Below, piece by piece: positions 36,347-45,328 of a stretch of DNA of 64,000 nt (within the stretch, counting starts at the first letter, position 1; the number at the start of each line of letters is the position of its first letter). Under the pieces are notes generated by a model. The model worked only from the letters and a program-made list of their open reading frames with translations, had not been told where the DNA came from and ran no database searches. Origin of the DNA: Hyphomicrobium sp. (GTDB lineage: Bacteria; Pseudomonadota; Alphaproteobacteria; Rhizobiales; Hyphomicrobiaceae); contig JAIEMV010000003.1 of NCBI GenBank assembly GCA_019751875.1, positions 1 to 64,000 of the forward strand, given 5' to 3'. The position numbers and the translations under genes are program-made.

Positions 36347-36981
36347 CCATTGCGCTCCGCTCCGCTTCTCGCAGAGGCCGTCCCGAAGGGTTTGCCATCG
36401 AAGGCAATTTCAGGGAGGCCTTCGGTCTTGAATAGAAGGTTCAAGGCGCGGGTCATGAGTTCATCAATCGTTGCGTCTTGCGTCACCGCCATCATGCGAA
36501 GCTGCTTGACGACCCTGGGGCTGCAATAGGCGGAGACGCGGATGGGCTCCTGCCGAGAGGGTGGCTGCTTATAGCGCTTAGAGGCAGGCGTTTGCGATGA
36601 CCGGGTCCGTGCGACGGACGTCGCATCGTCCTGCAGTCCAGATGGAGCATCCCCTGCTCCCACAATCGCATCGGCCTGTGGCGTCGCAGTCGACGGTATG
36701 ACTGTCGTCGCATTGTGGGCAGGTCGCATAGGCTTTTGAGACGTTGGGATGTCAGACACTTCGTCCTGTGGGACCTGTGGACGAGGTGACGATGAGACGG
36801 AGGGCGCATCGGACGCGAGGACGGACGGATCAGGGGATGGAGCGACGGATGTCGCTGCAGACGAGCCGTCTCGTGGGGATTGAGGGGGAGATCCCCACGC
36901 CGCGCGCGGTCCCAGGGCGTCGGTTTCAAGATCGGCTTCCATAGCGGCCGCGAGATCAAAGCGGGGTGGTTTACCGGTCAT
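36343..36981 (-). CDS. Partition-type protein with C-terminal ribbon-helix-helix domain
   Basis: A 212-residue protein with a disordered Ser/Pro/Ala/Thr-rich N-terminal two-thirds and a C-terminal ribbon-helix-helix-like domain (about 145-195, PIRVSAYCSPRVVKQLRMMA ... ALNLLF). It overlaps parA by 11 bases and repA by four, so the three form a compact operon. It is the probable centromere-binding partner of ParA, as in parA-parG systems; I infer this from order and domain. The long disordered region may drive clustering. Confidence 0.75.
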   Translation of the reverse strand: MTGKPPRFDLAAAMEADLETDALGPRAAWGSPPQSPRDGSSAATSVAPSPDPSVLASDAPSVSSSPRPQVPQDEVSDIPTSQKPMRPAHNATTVIPSTATPQADAIVGAGDAPSGLQDDATSVARTRSSQTPASKRYKQPPSRQEPIRVSAYCSPRVVKQLRMMAVTQDATIDELMTRALNLLFKTEGLPEIAFDGKPFGTASARSGAERNG

Positions 36982-37639
36982 AGCGGGCTCCCTTTACGGC
37001 TGGAGTTCCGGCGTCCGCCACCTTGATCTTATCGAGCGCCTTGAACACGGAGGTGAATTCCAGAGCGGCTTTACCGGAGGGTTCGAATTCCAGAATGCTC
37101 TGGTGCAAGGCATAGGCCCGGCGGGCCGAGGCGCGATTGGCGATTCGCTGCTTGCAGACATCGAGGCCCAGCGTCTTGAGTGCTTGGGCTGCTTGATCCG
37201 CTTCTGTGCCGTAAGAAGGGCATAGATTGAGCACCGCAAGCGCAGGCTTCTTGGCGATCCGCAATATGTTTTCAGTGCGTTTGAGTGCCCGGAGATCAAC
37301 GAAGGAGGGGCCGCAGGGCACCACAATCAGATCAGATAGATCGGCAATCGCCAGGCTCTCCTCGGTCGAGTTGGGCGAGGTGTCGATAAACACATAGTCG
37401 GCTTGATTGGCACGCGCTTTATCGAGAAACTCGGGCAGCGCATCAGCAAAGACGGAGGCCACATAGGGCAGGGGAGTCTGATCCTTGCGGCCCACATACC
37501 AGCGATAGGTGGATTGCTGGGGGTCTGTGTCGGCGATGATGACGCCGCCGCCCTTTTGCTGAGCTGCGGCTGCCAGATTGATCGCCAAAGTGGTTTTGCC
37601 GACTCCGCCTTTCTGGGAAATAATGGATATAATCTTCAT
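36971..37639 (-). CDS. parA: ParA-family partition ATPase
   Basis: A 222-residue Walker-type ATPase. The deviant Walker A KGGVGKTTLAINLA is near residue 10, Walker A-prime/DTDPQQS near 38, and the DTSPN motif near 84. It has the short form without an N-terminal HTH (ParA type Ib). First gene of the par-rep operon; the palindrome and inverted repeats 1-45 bases upstream of its ATG are the likely operator. Segregation or stability of the element is the role. High GC codons agree with its neighbours. Confidence 0.92.
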   Translation of the reverse strand: MKIISIISQKGGVGKTTLAINLAAAAQQKGGGVIIADTDPQQSTYRWYVGRKDQTPLPYVASVFADALPEFLDKARANQADYVFIDTSPNSTEESLAIADLSDLIVVPCGPSFVDLRALKRTENILRIAKKPALAVLNLCPSYGTEADQAAQALKTLGLDVCKQRIANRASARRAYALHQSILEFEPSGKAALEFTSVFKALDKIKVADAGTPAVKGARYDR

Positions 37640-37684
37640 GTCGCATTGTCCTTAAGTCTCAATGCGACGATTATCCCGTGAGAC
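37640..37684. promoter_or_regulatory. Probable par operator
   Basis: Directly upstream of the parA ATG are two nested inverted repeats: TCGCATTG (37641-37648) with CAATGCGA (37660-37667), and GTCTCA (37656-37661) with TGAGAC (37679-37684). They are placed to act as the site where a ParA or RHH protein represses its own operon or as a centromere. The adjoining 37690-37790 is AT-rich. Confidence 0.55.
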
Positions 37685-37927
37685 GGACCTGTCAGACAAT
37701 TACGTTTCTAAGTATTTATATAAACAGTCCACAGATTAAATTAAATAATGGTTATTTGTATCTGCCTTCGTGTCATTCCAATTGTCATGGTTTGAGGCGG
37801 CGTCGCGGCTTATCTTCCCATCGTGACGACTGCCCCCATCGCTTTCGGCTCGGAACACTCAAGACTGGCTTTGCCGTTGGCGATGCACGCGTCGATGGTT
37901 GCCTGCGAGACGCTGCTTGTAGGGGCA

Positions 37928-40279
37928 TCAGACTTTTCCATAGCGCCACCTGATTTCGCCGCAGTCGCAGCGCACCAATTCGGAAGTGGAATCATCCAAG
38001 CGCCAGATAAATTTCTGGCAGGAACCGCATTTAAAGACTGCCAAGGCTTGCTCGCAGGTGTCGATCAGCAATTCCGCTTCTGACTTCGTTACATCTTCTG
38101 TGTGCGAGCCACGGTTTGCCCAGGTCATCAAGAGGGCGGCGGTATCGTTAAACAACTTCAAAGCCTCAGCATTGGACACGTATTCGGTTCCAACCTTCTT
38201 TTGGAGGGATTTGACACCATCAGCCGCGAAGCGCTTGAGAAAATCAACGCCCGTGCGATGATCGTTCTTCTCTCCCCGCAGATAGACCATTTTGATTTTG
38301 AGCTTCTCGGCGGCGATGCCCAGCTCTACATCCATGATCTTGCGCGCATCGTTGACCGCAGCATCGGGACGCATGGAGAGGTTGGCGCGCGCATCGTCAA
38401 AAGTTGTTGATTTATGGGACCATCTGATACCGACTACCGGGGTCTCGTAGGGCAGCAGCGACTTGAATGACCAATTCGTATCGTCAAGCTGTTGGCGCAG
38501 GTCGGCGTACCAATCCCGGTCGTGGGTCATGATGATGACCTGACGATCTGAAAAATTGTCTTCAAGTAGCTTAATTATCATCCCTCGATGACTGCGGTCA
38601 AAGCTTACGACAACATCATCAAGGAACAGCGGCCTCTCATGCTCCGCCTGACGCTTGGCCATTGCCAGAAAAATACATAGTCCAAGACCGTTCCTGTATC
38701 CTTCTGACAGCGTCAAGCGTGGCGAGTCCTGGTCCCTGCCGTGAAACTTCAGAGCGATGTCGATCGCCTTCGGGTCATCGGGCAGGTACAGCCTGACATC
38801 TTCTATGGGTTCACCGGGGTGCAAGGCGGACCACATCGACCCGATGTCGCTGGAAATTTCCTTGATAACCCTTTCAGACCTGGTGCGAATTTGTGTGCGG
38901 ATGTTCGACTCGGTTGCCGCCACGAAAGCAATGAGCGATTCAATTCTTAAGATTTTTATTACGGTGGCCAGCGCTTGAATGGCAGCTCGCGCCGCCTCGG
39001 CGGACGCTTTGTCGATCGACAGTTGTGTGATTTCGGGCGGCGCCTGTTTGCAGGCTTTGGCAGCGGAAGCAATAACCGGCGGCCAGTTGCTTTCGATGGC
39101 AAGAAGCACCGCTTCGTCAAGGGATTCTCTGAGATCTTCTGGCTTAAACGCCTCTATCCAGGCAAGGCAGTCTTGTAGCGGGCCGCTATTCAGCTCTTCG
39201 CGCCACGATTTCAGCTCCGACCGCCCGAGTGCGGCCGCAAGGGCTTTGAGGGCATCGATGAGCGCTGCGATGGCGGTGCGCCGCTCATTGAAGACGGCTA
39301 TGATCTCTCGCAGCCGTTCCTGTTCTGCCTTGACGTGCGCTGCGAAATCATCCGCTGTAATGGACTGACCGCATGCAGGACAGGCGATGTCCTCGGCCTC
39401 GCCAAGTTTGCGTGCGTACGCATCAGCAGAGCGCAGCACTTCCAGTTTTTCAGCGATCAAGGGCTCGACAGAACCGGCAAGTTTGGCGCTTGCCTCGCGC
39501 ACGCCGCCGATAAGCTTGGCGAGCGCTGTGTTGACGATATATTTCAGAGTGACGTGCCGTTGGTTCTCCGATGACAACGCCGCTATTCTGGCTGTTAAGG
39601 CCGTGATGATCTCTTCACAACGATCGGCGGTCGCATCGGTCGCTGAATTCGGGCAGTACGTCGCGTGCAAAGTTGCGATCGTTGCAGTGATCTCGTCGTC
39701 GCTGGCATCGCCAAAGACCTGCTTGCGCTGTGTCGCGGCGAGACTGGCTGCGCCTTTTTTCTCGCGCAAGCCGCTGTCTTTCTCTATCGCGGTTACGAGC
39801 TGCCGGAGATTTTCGGCGGCAGTTTCGAGAGGCCCTAGCCCTAGCAGGGGCAGAAGATCGGAATATTTGCTCCCTTTGGTGCTGGTGATGAAACGTGCGA
39901 TCTCATCTTGACGCAGCACTGTGCGGCGATAATCCCACGTCGCCGTATCTGCGGTGGTGGTTCCTTTGCGCGCGCTAGAGCCGTTCGGGGCAACTGTCAC
40001 CTTGAGGTTCGAATCATCCTTGAATACAATTTCGTAAAATGTATCCTTGTCGGCGGGCGTGTGGGTGTTCCGAATGCCTTTTTCCTGCTTCTTGCCGCTA
40101 TATTCATGAGCCAGGTGGTTGACCTTACCGTCGCAGATACTGTGCTCGATTGCGTCGATAAACGACGACTTTCCCGCCCCGTTCTGCCCGTAAACGACAA
40201 GTGACTTCGATCCGATTTCGAGCACGGCTGAATCAGAAGCACCCCTGAACCAGGACAGTGTTATGGTTTTAATCCTCAC
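37928..40279 (-). CDS. SMC/Rad50-like AAA ATPase with zinc hook and C-terminal zinc ribbon
   Basis: A 783-residue ATPase that begins MRIKTITLSWFRGA, with Walker A GQNGAGKSS near residue 35. A coiled-coil arm is interrupted by a CPACGQ hook (about 295-300). Toward the end are an ABC signature (TLSEGYRNGLG), Walker B LFLDDVVVSFD, and TMTHDRDWY-like (IIMTHDRDW). After the ATPase a helical segment and a zinc ribbon (CGSCQKF ... CDCGEIRW) follow. It starts with GTG and overlaps the preceding small gene by four bases. Similar solitary SMC-like ATPases serve anti-phage systems. It is last in a four-gene operon with a HipA-like kinase. Confidence 0.85.
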   Translation of the reverse strand: MRIKTITLSWFRGASDSAVLEIGSKSLVVYGQNGAGKSSFIDAIEHSICDGKVNHLAHEYSGKKQEKGIRNTHTPADKDTFYEIVFKDDSNLKVTVAPNGSSARKGTTTADTATWDYRRTVLRQDEIARFITSTKGSKYSDLLPLLGLGPLETAAENLRQLVTAIEKDSGLREKKGAASLAATQRKQVFGDASDDEITATIATLHATYCPNSATDATADRCEEIITALTARIAALSSENQRHVTLKYIVNTALAKLIGGVREASAKLAGSVEPLIAEKLEVLRSADAYARKLGEAEDIACPACGQSITADDFAAHVKAEQERLREIIAVFNERRTAIAALIDALKALAAALGRSELKSWREELNSGPLQDCLAWIEAFKPEDLRESLDEAVLLAIESNWPPVIASAAKACKQAPPEITQLSIDKASAEAARAAIQALATVIKILRIESLIAFVAATESNIRTQIRTRSERVIKEISSDIGSMWSALHPGEPIEDVRLYLPDDPKAIDIALKFHGRDQDSPRLTLSEGYRNGLGLCIFLAMAKRQAEHERPLFLDDVVVSFDRSHRGMIIKLLEDNFSDRQVIIMTHDRDWYADLRQQLDDTNWSFKSLLPYETPVVGIRWSHKSTTFDDARANLSMRPDAAVNDARKIMDVELGIAAEKLKIKMVYLRGEKNDHRTGVDFLKRFAADGVKSLQKKVGTEYVSNAEALKLFNDTAALLMTWANRGSHTEDVTKSEAELLIDTCEQALAVFKCGSCQKFIWRLDDSTSELVRCDCGEIRWRYGKV

Positions 40280-40485
40280 GCGGCCTCTCCAGCTTCTGGA
40301 TCGCCGCCGAGAGCAGCAACGAGCGTTCTGGCAAGCTCGTTCAGCTCGGAGGATTTGAGCGAGCGCTCCTGGGCAGGACCTTCGATCTGGCGCTGAAGAA
40401 GTTGCGAGATCCCGCTCGGCACTTCATGGTTTGCGGCAGCGTTACTTACGCACTGTGCCGGCCAATCCGCCGTTTCCGAATCCAT
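40276..40485 (-). CDS. Small partner protein in the HipA-ATPase operon
   Basis: A 69-residue acidic protein with no recognised domain; the middle is predicted helical (SSELNELARTLVAALG). Its TGA overlaps the GTG of the ATPase gene (GTGA), and it begins 26 bases after the XRE gene. The tight coupling to the ATPase on one side makes it a likely real gene and possible adaptor or inhibitor of the ATPase. Nothing about its own sequence tells which. Confidence 0.7.
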   Translation of the reverse strand: MDSETADWPAQCVSNAAANHEVPSGISQLLQRQIEGPAQERSLKSSELNELARTLVAALGGDPEAGEAA

Positions 40486-40511
40486 TGTCAGTCCCTCAGA
40501 GTGAATATTTT

Positions 40512-41519
40512 CTAGAATTTGCCTTTGCGAAATCGGTCGATCTCGACGCGGACAAAGTCGTGACCGAGTTGCGGAATGCCGAAGCGCTCGTATAGAGATG
40601 CAGCAAGCGGGTATACGACACTGGCCAGATCGTGTTCAATCGCACTAACAGGGAGAGCGGTTTCGAGCATGGCCTCGCCGCTTCGCGCCGGGGTGCTTTC
40701 GAGGAAGAAATCAAAAGGGCTTGCCCGCAACGAGCGGAGCTGGCGGCCTTGCAAGCCGCTATAGAGCGCGCGCAAGCGAACGGTCAGATCGACTGACTGC
40801 TTGCCGCGCAAATGTGAGGCGACGTGCGCCGCGTGGAGCAGCGCTTCACCCAGCCGCCAAATCGGAAGCGTTGTGTCGAAAATTGTGCCGGGTGGAACGG
40901 CATCCTGCGAGTCTTCCTGATAGCCGCGAATGAGAAAGAATCGGCCGCTTGGTGCGGCGCGCCAGAAATCGCAGTGAGCGGCGTCCTCAGAGAACCGGTC
41001 GACACCGGCTTCGCGCGGCTTCAGCCAGGCCTCAAGAACGCCGTCGATCTCACGCGGCGCGAACTCTTCTCGCGTCATCGACATGAACATCGGCCAGCCG
41101 GTATACCGGATGACTGATTTTTGGATGACCTTGTGAAGCTCGGTTAGGTCCGGATGTTCGAATTCGCCTTCGATGGCGTAGTCGATGCGATACCAGCCGA
41201 GCGGGAAGCGGGCGGGTGAGTCCGGCTGCAATTTTCCGGTCACTATGCGCCAGCGCTTGAACGCTTCGCGCACGAAATTCTCCTGTACGCCGTCATGCGG
41301 ACTTTCGGCCACAAGTCCGACGACTCGCAAAATGTCGAAGGCTTTGGCGAGCGTGAGCGTGCGCTCGCCGCGGTCGAACGCGGCGATGGTGGGAATGCTG
41401 ACGCTGGCCAGCGCAGCGTGTTCGCGCTGCGTGAGTTTTTCAACCTTGCGCCGCCGCAGCGCTTCATCAACGACGGCCTGCCAGTCGATGGGGCCTAGTT
41501 TTCCAAAATTCTCAGGCAT
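40512..41519 (-). CDS. XRE-family regulator with large C-terminal domain
   Basis: A 335-residue protein. The HTH covers about residues 28-75 (KLTQREHAALASVSIPTIAA). The remainder (about 100-330) has a TGWPMFMSMTREEF block, DFWRAAPSGRFFLIRGYQED, and LPIWRLGEALLHAAHVA. I know this combination as the tail that follows AlbA-type domains in some regulators, but I cannot name it. It starts inside the end of the HipA-like gene (25-base overlap), so the order is kinase first, regulator second, the reverse of classic hipBA. It is probably the antitoxin-like or sensing part. Confidence 0.75.
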   Translation of the reverse strand: MPENFGKLGPIDWQAVVDEALRRRKVEKLTQREHAALASVSIPTIAAFDRGERTLTLAKAFDILRVVGLVAESPHDGVQENFVREAFKRWRIVTGKLQPDSPARFPLGWYRIDYAIEGEFEHPDLTELHKVIQKSVIRYTGWPMFMSMTREEFAPREIDGVLEAWLKPREAGVDRFSEDAAHCDFWRAAPSGRFFLIRGYQEDSQDAVPPGTIFDTTLPIWRLGEALLHAAHVASHLRGKQSVDLTVRLRALYSGLQGRQLRSLRASPFDFFLESTPARSGEAMLETALPVSAIEHDLASVVYPLAASLYERFGIPQLGHDFVRVEIDRFRKGKF

Positions 41520-42670
41520 CCGCTTCTCACAATCTCGGCGTACCGGTGAATGAAACCGTCAGGCGGCTCGCCCTGCGGCGGCGTGACGATTTCAGTTGCA
41601 GCGGTGCTTCGGACTTTGCGCGCAATGTCCGTAAAGGCCTGCGCGATCGCGCGGTCTGGAAGTCCTATTGCGCGTCCAAAATCTGTAAGCAGCGCTTTCG
41701 TCACGGCTTCAAGCTGGACAACCTGCCCGCCGATAGAGAGTGCGAAGCGGCGGTCGAACTGCTCGTACAGCGCCGTGTTGACGACATCGTATGAAGGCGA
41801 AAGCCGCAGGCCTTGCTGCGTTTCAAGCAACGAATAGTTCTTGAGGTGAGCATCACAGTTGCCGACTAGCGCCGTCACGATGAGTCTTCGGAAAAAGCGC
41901 GCGCGGTCGATTTCAGGCCTCGCCGAATGCTCTGCGATGACTGCGGCGATATCTTCGCACGAGGCATCATATTTGCCCTGATAATCACGGCCACGCGGCT
42001 TGCAAAGAATCTGCGCGAAGTCTTCGAGCCGCAGCTTCGCTCCATCGTCTGCCCGGTCGAACCTTTTGACGATAAGCGCGTGTTCGTTGACGGTCTCAAT
42101 GCGCGCGGTCTGAAACGCGGTGACCTCATTTGCGCCGAGAATTGCTGCCGTCCAGCGCAGGCTGATCGCTTCATTGCGGACAAGAGTTGGAATTGCCTCG
42201 GAATTGAACTTCGCGATGTAGGGCGCAGGTCCGTCCGGTCCCGCAGGATGAAAGCGTCCTTCCGCATCGCGCACGGCAAGTAACTTTTTCTGAACACCGG
42301 AGACGGTGCGCCCAGGGTTGGCGAGCGCTTCTTCGGCTTTTGCTGGAATGGCAGCTCCATCGGGCGCGCGAATGCTGACGGCACCGATGCAGTCGCCGCC
42401 ATATCGCAACAGCAATCCGAAATCATCCTCCAGCGCGAGGTGTGCGGATCGGGCCTGCTGTTCGCGCAGCCAGCCCTCGGTGCCAAGATGCTCAAAGAAG
42501 GGATGCAGCCCGACACGCCATTCGTGCTCGCGGCGGTCGTTGGGAAAGCAGCAGGCAATCGGCTCGCGCCACGTGGCAGCATACGTGAAACGTGTGCCGC
42601 CGCCCGCGGTCTCTTCGAGAGCGCCCGCGACCTGATCTTTGAAAAGTATGTCGGCTGTTCTATTGTTCAC
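41495..42670 (-). CDS. HipA-family kinase, second copy in the element
   Basis: A 391-residue HipA-like protein, starting with GTG. The N-terminal HipA domain has LHPFFEHLGTEGWLREQQ and GLLLRYGGDCIGAV, then SGVQKKLL as the nucleotide loop, APYIAKFNSE, catalytic GNCDAHLKNYSLL, and SPSYDVVNT. It differs clearly from the HipA at 27558 and lacks a small HipB; a large XRE protein overlaps its 3' end instead. It heads a four-gene operon ending in an SMC-like ATPase. An 8-bp inverted repeat (42766-42805) about 100 bases upstream may be its operator. It is full length and keeps catalytic residues. Confidence 0.88.
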   Translation of the reverse strand: MNNRTADILFKDQVAGALEETAGGGTRFTYAATWREPIACCFPNDRREHEWRVGLHPFFEHLGTEGWLREQQARSAHLALEDDFGLLLRYGGDCIGAVSIRAPDGAAIPAKAEEALANPGRTVSGVQKKLLAVRDAEGRFHPAGPDGPAPYIAKFNSEAIPTLVRNEAISLRWTAAILGANEVTAFQTARIETVNEHALIVKRFDRADDGAKLRLEDFAQILCKPRGRDYQGKYDASCEDIAAVIAEHSARPEIDRARFFRRLIVTALVGNCDAHLKNYSLLETQQGLRLSPSYDVVNTALYEQFDRRFALSIGGQVVQLEAVTKALLTDFGRAIGLPDRAIAQAFTDIARKVRSTAATEIVTPPQGEPPDGFIHRYAEIVRSGCLRILEN

Positions 42671-43096
42671 GCTAAACTGCGGTTCCTTCCTACGTGCAAC
42701 GCGGGTCTCCGGACTCTTAAAGTCATTCTACAGCTGATCTGCTGACCTCGTCAACACAAAAAAGAAGTTATGACTTCATTTTTCTTTTGATATGCATTCA
42801 TAACTAGCTTTAGCTAGCTAATCGAGCAACGTTCGCCCCATTTTAAGATTTTACGAAGCCCGAGCTTCACCTAGCTGGCGGGTCTTGCCTTTTGTTCTAT
42901 TTTTGTTCTATTAAACTGATGGTTCGACGCAAGGGAGAACTCAGTCACCGCGGAATCGACCGTGGCTGGCGCATCCAGTCGCAATGTCCGCCGACCAATT
43001 TACGGGCGGGGTATACCCAGAGCTGAATGCCGTGGCACCGTGTGTGGCTGACCGTAGTAGGACAGGGAATCCCGGCGTGGCCCTGACTTTGACCTC
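42671..43096. other. Intergenic region upstream of the HipA-ATPase operon
   Basis: About 426 bases between divergent genes. It contains the inverted repeat AGTTATGA (42766-42773) and TCATAACT (42798-42805) in AT-rich DNA, then TAGCTTTAGCTAGCT. These are candidates for operator and promoter of the HipA-ATPase operon. No gene or RNA was recognised. Confidence 0.55.
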
Positions 43097-44002
43097 ATGA
43101 ACCTCAAAGCCGATCTTCGCGCGCAGATCATTACCCAGCTGCCACATAACCGGAGCGACCCAACGGTCATGGCTGAGCTATCAGGCATGTCACTGCCCGA
43201 ACTCCTCATCAGGTACTACAACTGGCTCCATAGGTTCGTGCGGCCCGTGCCGCGCTCCGTTCACTACTCCCGCGAATTCTCGTCCAACGCCCTGAAGTCC
43301 GCCCACGCTGCCGCACTCGCGGAAATTGTCGACGCCATACAGAAGGGAAGGGACCTCACGCCGCGCCTAAGCAAGGGGATTCGCCACGGTTACGTCGCTG
43401 GCTCGACCTCGGCCTCGTCGGATAAGGATCCCATGTTCAATGACTGGGGCGTCCACCATCTCCATCTCGGCATCAATCCCGACTCGAAAGACACGGCCTT
43501 CATCGAACGGACCGGCGACCTCCTGTTCGTAATCTTCAGACCGACGGCCGCTTACGTGCTGAACATCTTCGCGCACCAGACTTGGACTGATCGCGACATC
43601 ATACGCATCGCCGTCAACAATTGGCCTCGCCTCGACTTCTTCATTGAACTCCAGGGCATGATGGCTCCCTCAGGCTCCGGCTATACAAAAGCCGAGCACC
43701 AAAAGCTTCGTCGAGCTGGGCTGGTCGTAATGGCCAACGTGGACGGCCGCATCTTTGCAGGCCTCGGTGCGCTGTCGACCGCCGGCACGTCCATTCATGC
43801 AAAGCGAGCTGCCGACGACTTGTTAAAGAGGGTAATGGCCTTCGAGGACCTCTCGCCCAACAAGCGTGACCATATCGCCGCGCTCCTGAAGAAGGCCGGT
43901 GTCACGCCGCCAGCCATGCCCAAATTCGAGTTCGTGCTTCTGGATCTAGGTTACGGCGTGCGCGAGAAGACAACAGGCGCTGTCATCATACTATCCGACT
44001 GA
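43097..44002 (+). CDS. Hypothetical soluble protein
   Basis: A 301-residue protein with no signal peptide. Conserved-looking features are VHHLHLGINPDS (residues 118-129), a stretch LLFVIFRPTAAYVLNIFAH, and a C-terminal LLDLGYGVREKTTG. I do not recognise a domain; the paired His in HHLHLG could be catalytic or metal-binding. ATG at 43097. It is divergent from the HipA-ATPase operon, separated by about 430 bases, so whether it belongs to that locus is open. It sits amid defence-type cargo. Confidence 0.6.
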   Translation: MNLKADLRAQIITQLPHNRSDPTVMAELSGMSLPELLIRYYNWLHRFVRPVPRSVHYSREFSSNALKSAHAAALAEIVDAIQKGRDLTPRLSKGIRHGYVAGSTSASSDKDPMFNDWGVHHLHLGINPDSKDTAFIERTGDLLFVIFRPTAAYVLNIFAHQTWTDRDIIRIAVNNWPRLDFFIELQGMMAPSGSGYTKAEHQKLRRAGLVVMANVDGRIFAGLGALSTAGTSIHAKRAADDLLKRVMAFEDLSPNKRDHIAALLKKAGVTPPAMPKFEFVLLDLGYGVREKTTGAVIILSD

Positions 44003-44134
44003 TGTACATTTCTTGTTGGCTGATGGTCGTTGTCCGATGAAGGCCGCTGTCCGCTACCAGCTCACATGCTTGCCTGGAACGGCGGCTCTCTTTTTTTCCG
44101 ATCATATCATTGTCAGCTACGCACCCATCAATCA

Positions 44135-44341
44135 TCATTCGTACTCGCGTTCCGATCGTCGATGGTGCTTAGCCTGTTCACTCTTCTCCCGCTCCTCAGC
44201 CGCCTCGCGCAGCATCTCAACCAAGGTGCGCTTCTCACCGTTGGGCTTGAGAGCCGCCTCCAGGGCGCGCTCAGTTGTGAAGCTTTTGAATCCACCGTAG
44301 AGGTGGCGAACGGTGAGGGTCGGGCGCTTGTCGTCAGCCAT
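44135..44341 (-). CDS. Small hypothetical protein near the AlpA-like gene
   Basis: A 68-residue, highly charged protein (PNGEKRTLVEMLREAAEERE) with no recognised domain. It lies 19 bases downstream of the next gene on the same strand and may be co-transcribed with it and the AlpA-like gene. Weak independent support. Confidence 0.45.
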   Translation of the reverse strand: MADDKRPTLTVRHLYGGFKSFTTERALEAALKPNGEKRTLVEMLREAAEEREKSEQAKHHRRSEREYE

Positions 44342-44360
44342 TGAATGTCTCCTGTCCTTA

Positions 44361-44873
44361 CTAGCGTTCGAGTTCCGGGCCGGTGGTGGGCTCCTGCTGG
44401 GCCTCCGGAACCGGCCGTGGGAGCGTGCGAATGGCGCTGCGGGCTTTGAGTGTCTGAATCAAGTCACGCTGCTGCAGCGATGAGGGGGCCGGTGCCTTGT
44501 GCAGGACGCCCTGCCGATGGGTCGTCACGCGGTCCATGAGTTCAAGATTGATGGAGGTGCGGGCATGGCTGGCAATATCGCGGGCCGCGTAGTGCAGATC
44601 CATCAAGCCAAGGGTGAGATCATGCTGCGCCTGACGCAGCGGCGCGTTCTGGCTTAAGGATTTTTGCAAGGCATGGCTTTTCGCCAGCAGCGCATTGGTC
44701 TTCTGCTCAAGCGCTTGTTCGGCCTGCTCCAGGCGCTTGTAATGCATCAGGTAGCTCTGCGCACTCTGGGGCAGGGGGCCTTCGGCCATAAAGGCTTCGA
44801 CCTCACGGCGCTCGGCGGCGAGACGCTCCGTGCTGTCAAATTGCTGTGGGCGATCGAAATCCTGCGTGCTCAT
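44361..44873 (-). CDS. Hypothetical helical protein in the AlpA-like operon
   Basis: About 170 residues, mostly coiled-coil-like helix (LAAERREVEAFMAEG ... YKRLEQAEQALEQKTNALL) with a Pro-rich tail. ATG at 44873 overlaps the stop of the AlpA-like gene by four bases (ATGA), so it is coupled. No named family. In integrative elements similar coiled-coil genes follow the excisionase-like gene; its job is unknown. Confidence 0.6.
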   Translation of the reverse strand: MSTQDFDRPQQFDSTERLAAERREVEAFMAEGPLPQSAQSYLMHYKRLEQAEQALEQKTNALLAKSHALQKSLSQNAPLRQAQHDLTLGLMDLHYAARDIASHARTSINLELMDRVTTHRQGVLHKAPAPSSLQQRDLIQTLKARSAIRTLPRPVPEAQQEPTTGPELER

Positions 44874-45328
44874 GCTTCCTCTCCCGGTGAGGCGGCGGGA
44901 CGGGATGAGATCCATTGGGCGATCTCGCGGGCGAGATAGACCCGGCGGTGCGCGCCGATAGCAATTCGGCGGGGAAAGCGGCCGGCACGTTCCAGCGTGT
45001 CAATATGGCGACCGGAATAGACAACGAGCTGGCTGACCTCGCGCTTGGAGAGAAACCGGTCCTGTGCACCCAGCTGGGGAACCGCACCGCCGAAGGGGCA
45101 GGAGCCGCGGGCGTTCAGCTTGGACTGCATCCAGGCGGTGATCTCGTCCGCACTCCAGCCAATGCGGGCCGGACCAAGGATGCGGCGGCGCGGAAACGCG
45201 CCCGCGTGTTCGAGCCGGGCGATGTGGGGGAGGGAGAAGACGACACGGCGCGAAACGGTGCGGCCCGACAGTAATGCGGTCGGAACAGCGAGGCTGCGTG
45301 TCTGGGCACTATCGGCCGTATTGAGCAT
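44870..45328 (-). CDS. AlpA/excisionase-like protein with two HTH units
   Basis: A 152-residue protein with two tandem winged-HTH units of the AlpA type: VSRRVVFSLPHIARLEHAG ... ITAWMQ (about 25-67) and LSKREVSQLVVYSGRHIDTL ... IAQWIS (about 92-142). AlpA-like proteins control excision or integrase expression in integrative elements. The doubling is unusual; single units are the norm. It shares the region with the integrase gene at 47262, although an HEPN gene stands between. ATG at 45328. Confidence 0.78.
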   Translation of the reverse strand: MLNTADSAQTRSLAVPTALLSGRTVSRRVVFSLPHIARLEHAGAFPRRRILGPARIGWSADEITAWMQSKLNARGSCPFGGAVPQLGAQDRFLSKREVSQLVVYSGRHIDTLERAGRFPRRIAIGAHRRVYLAREIAQWISSRPAASPGEEA

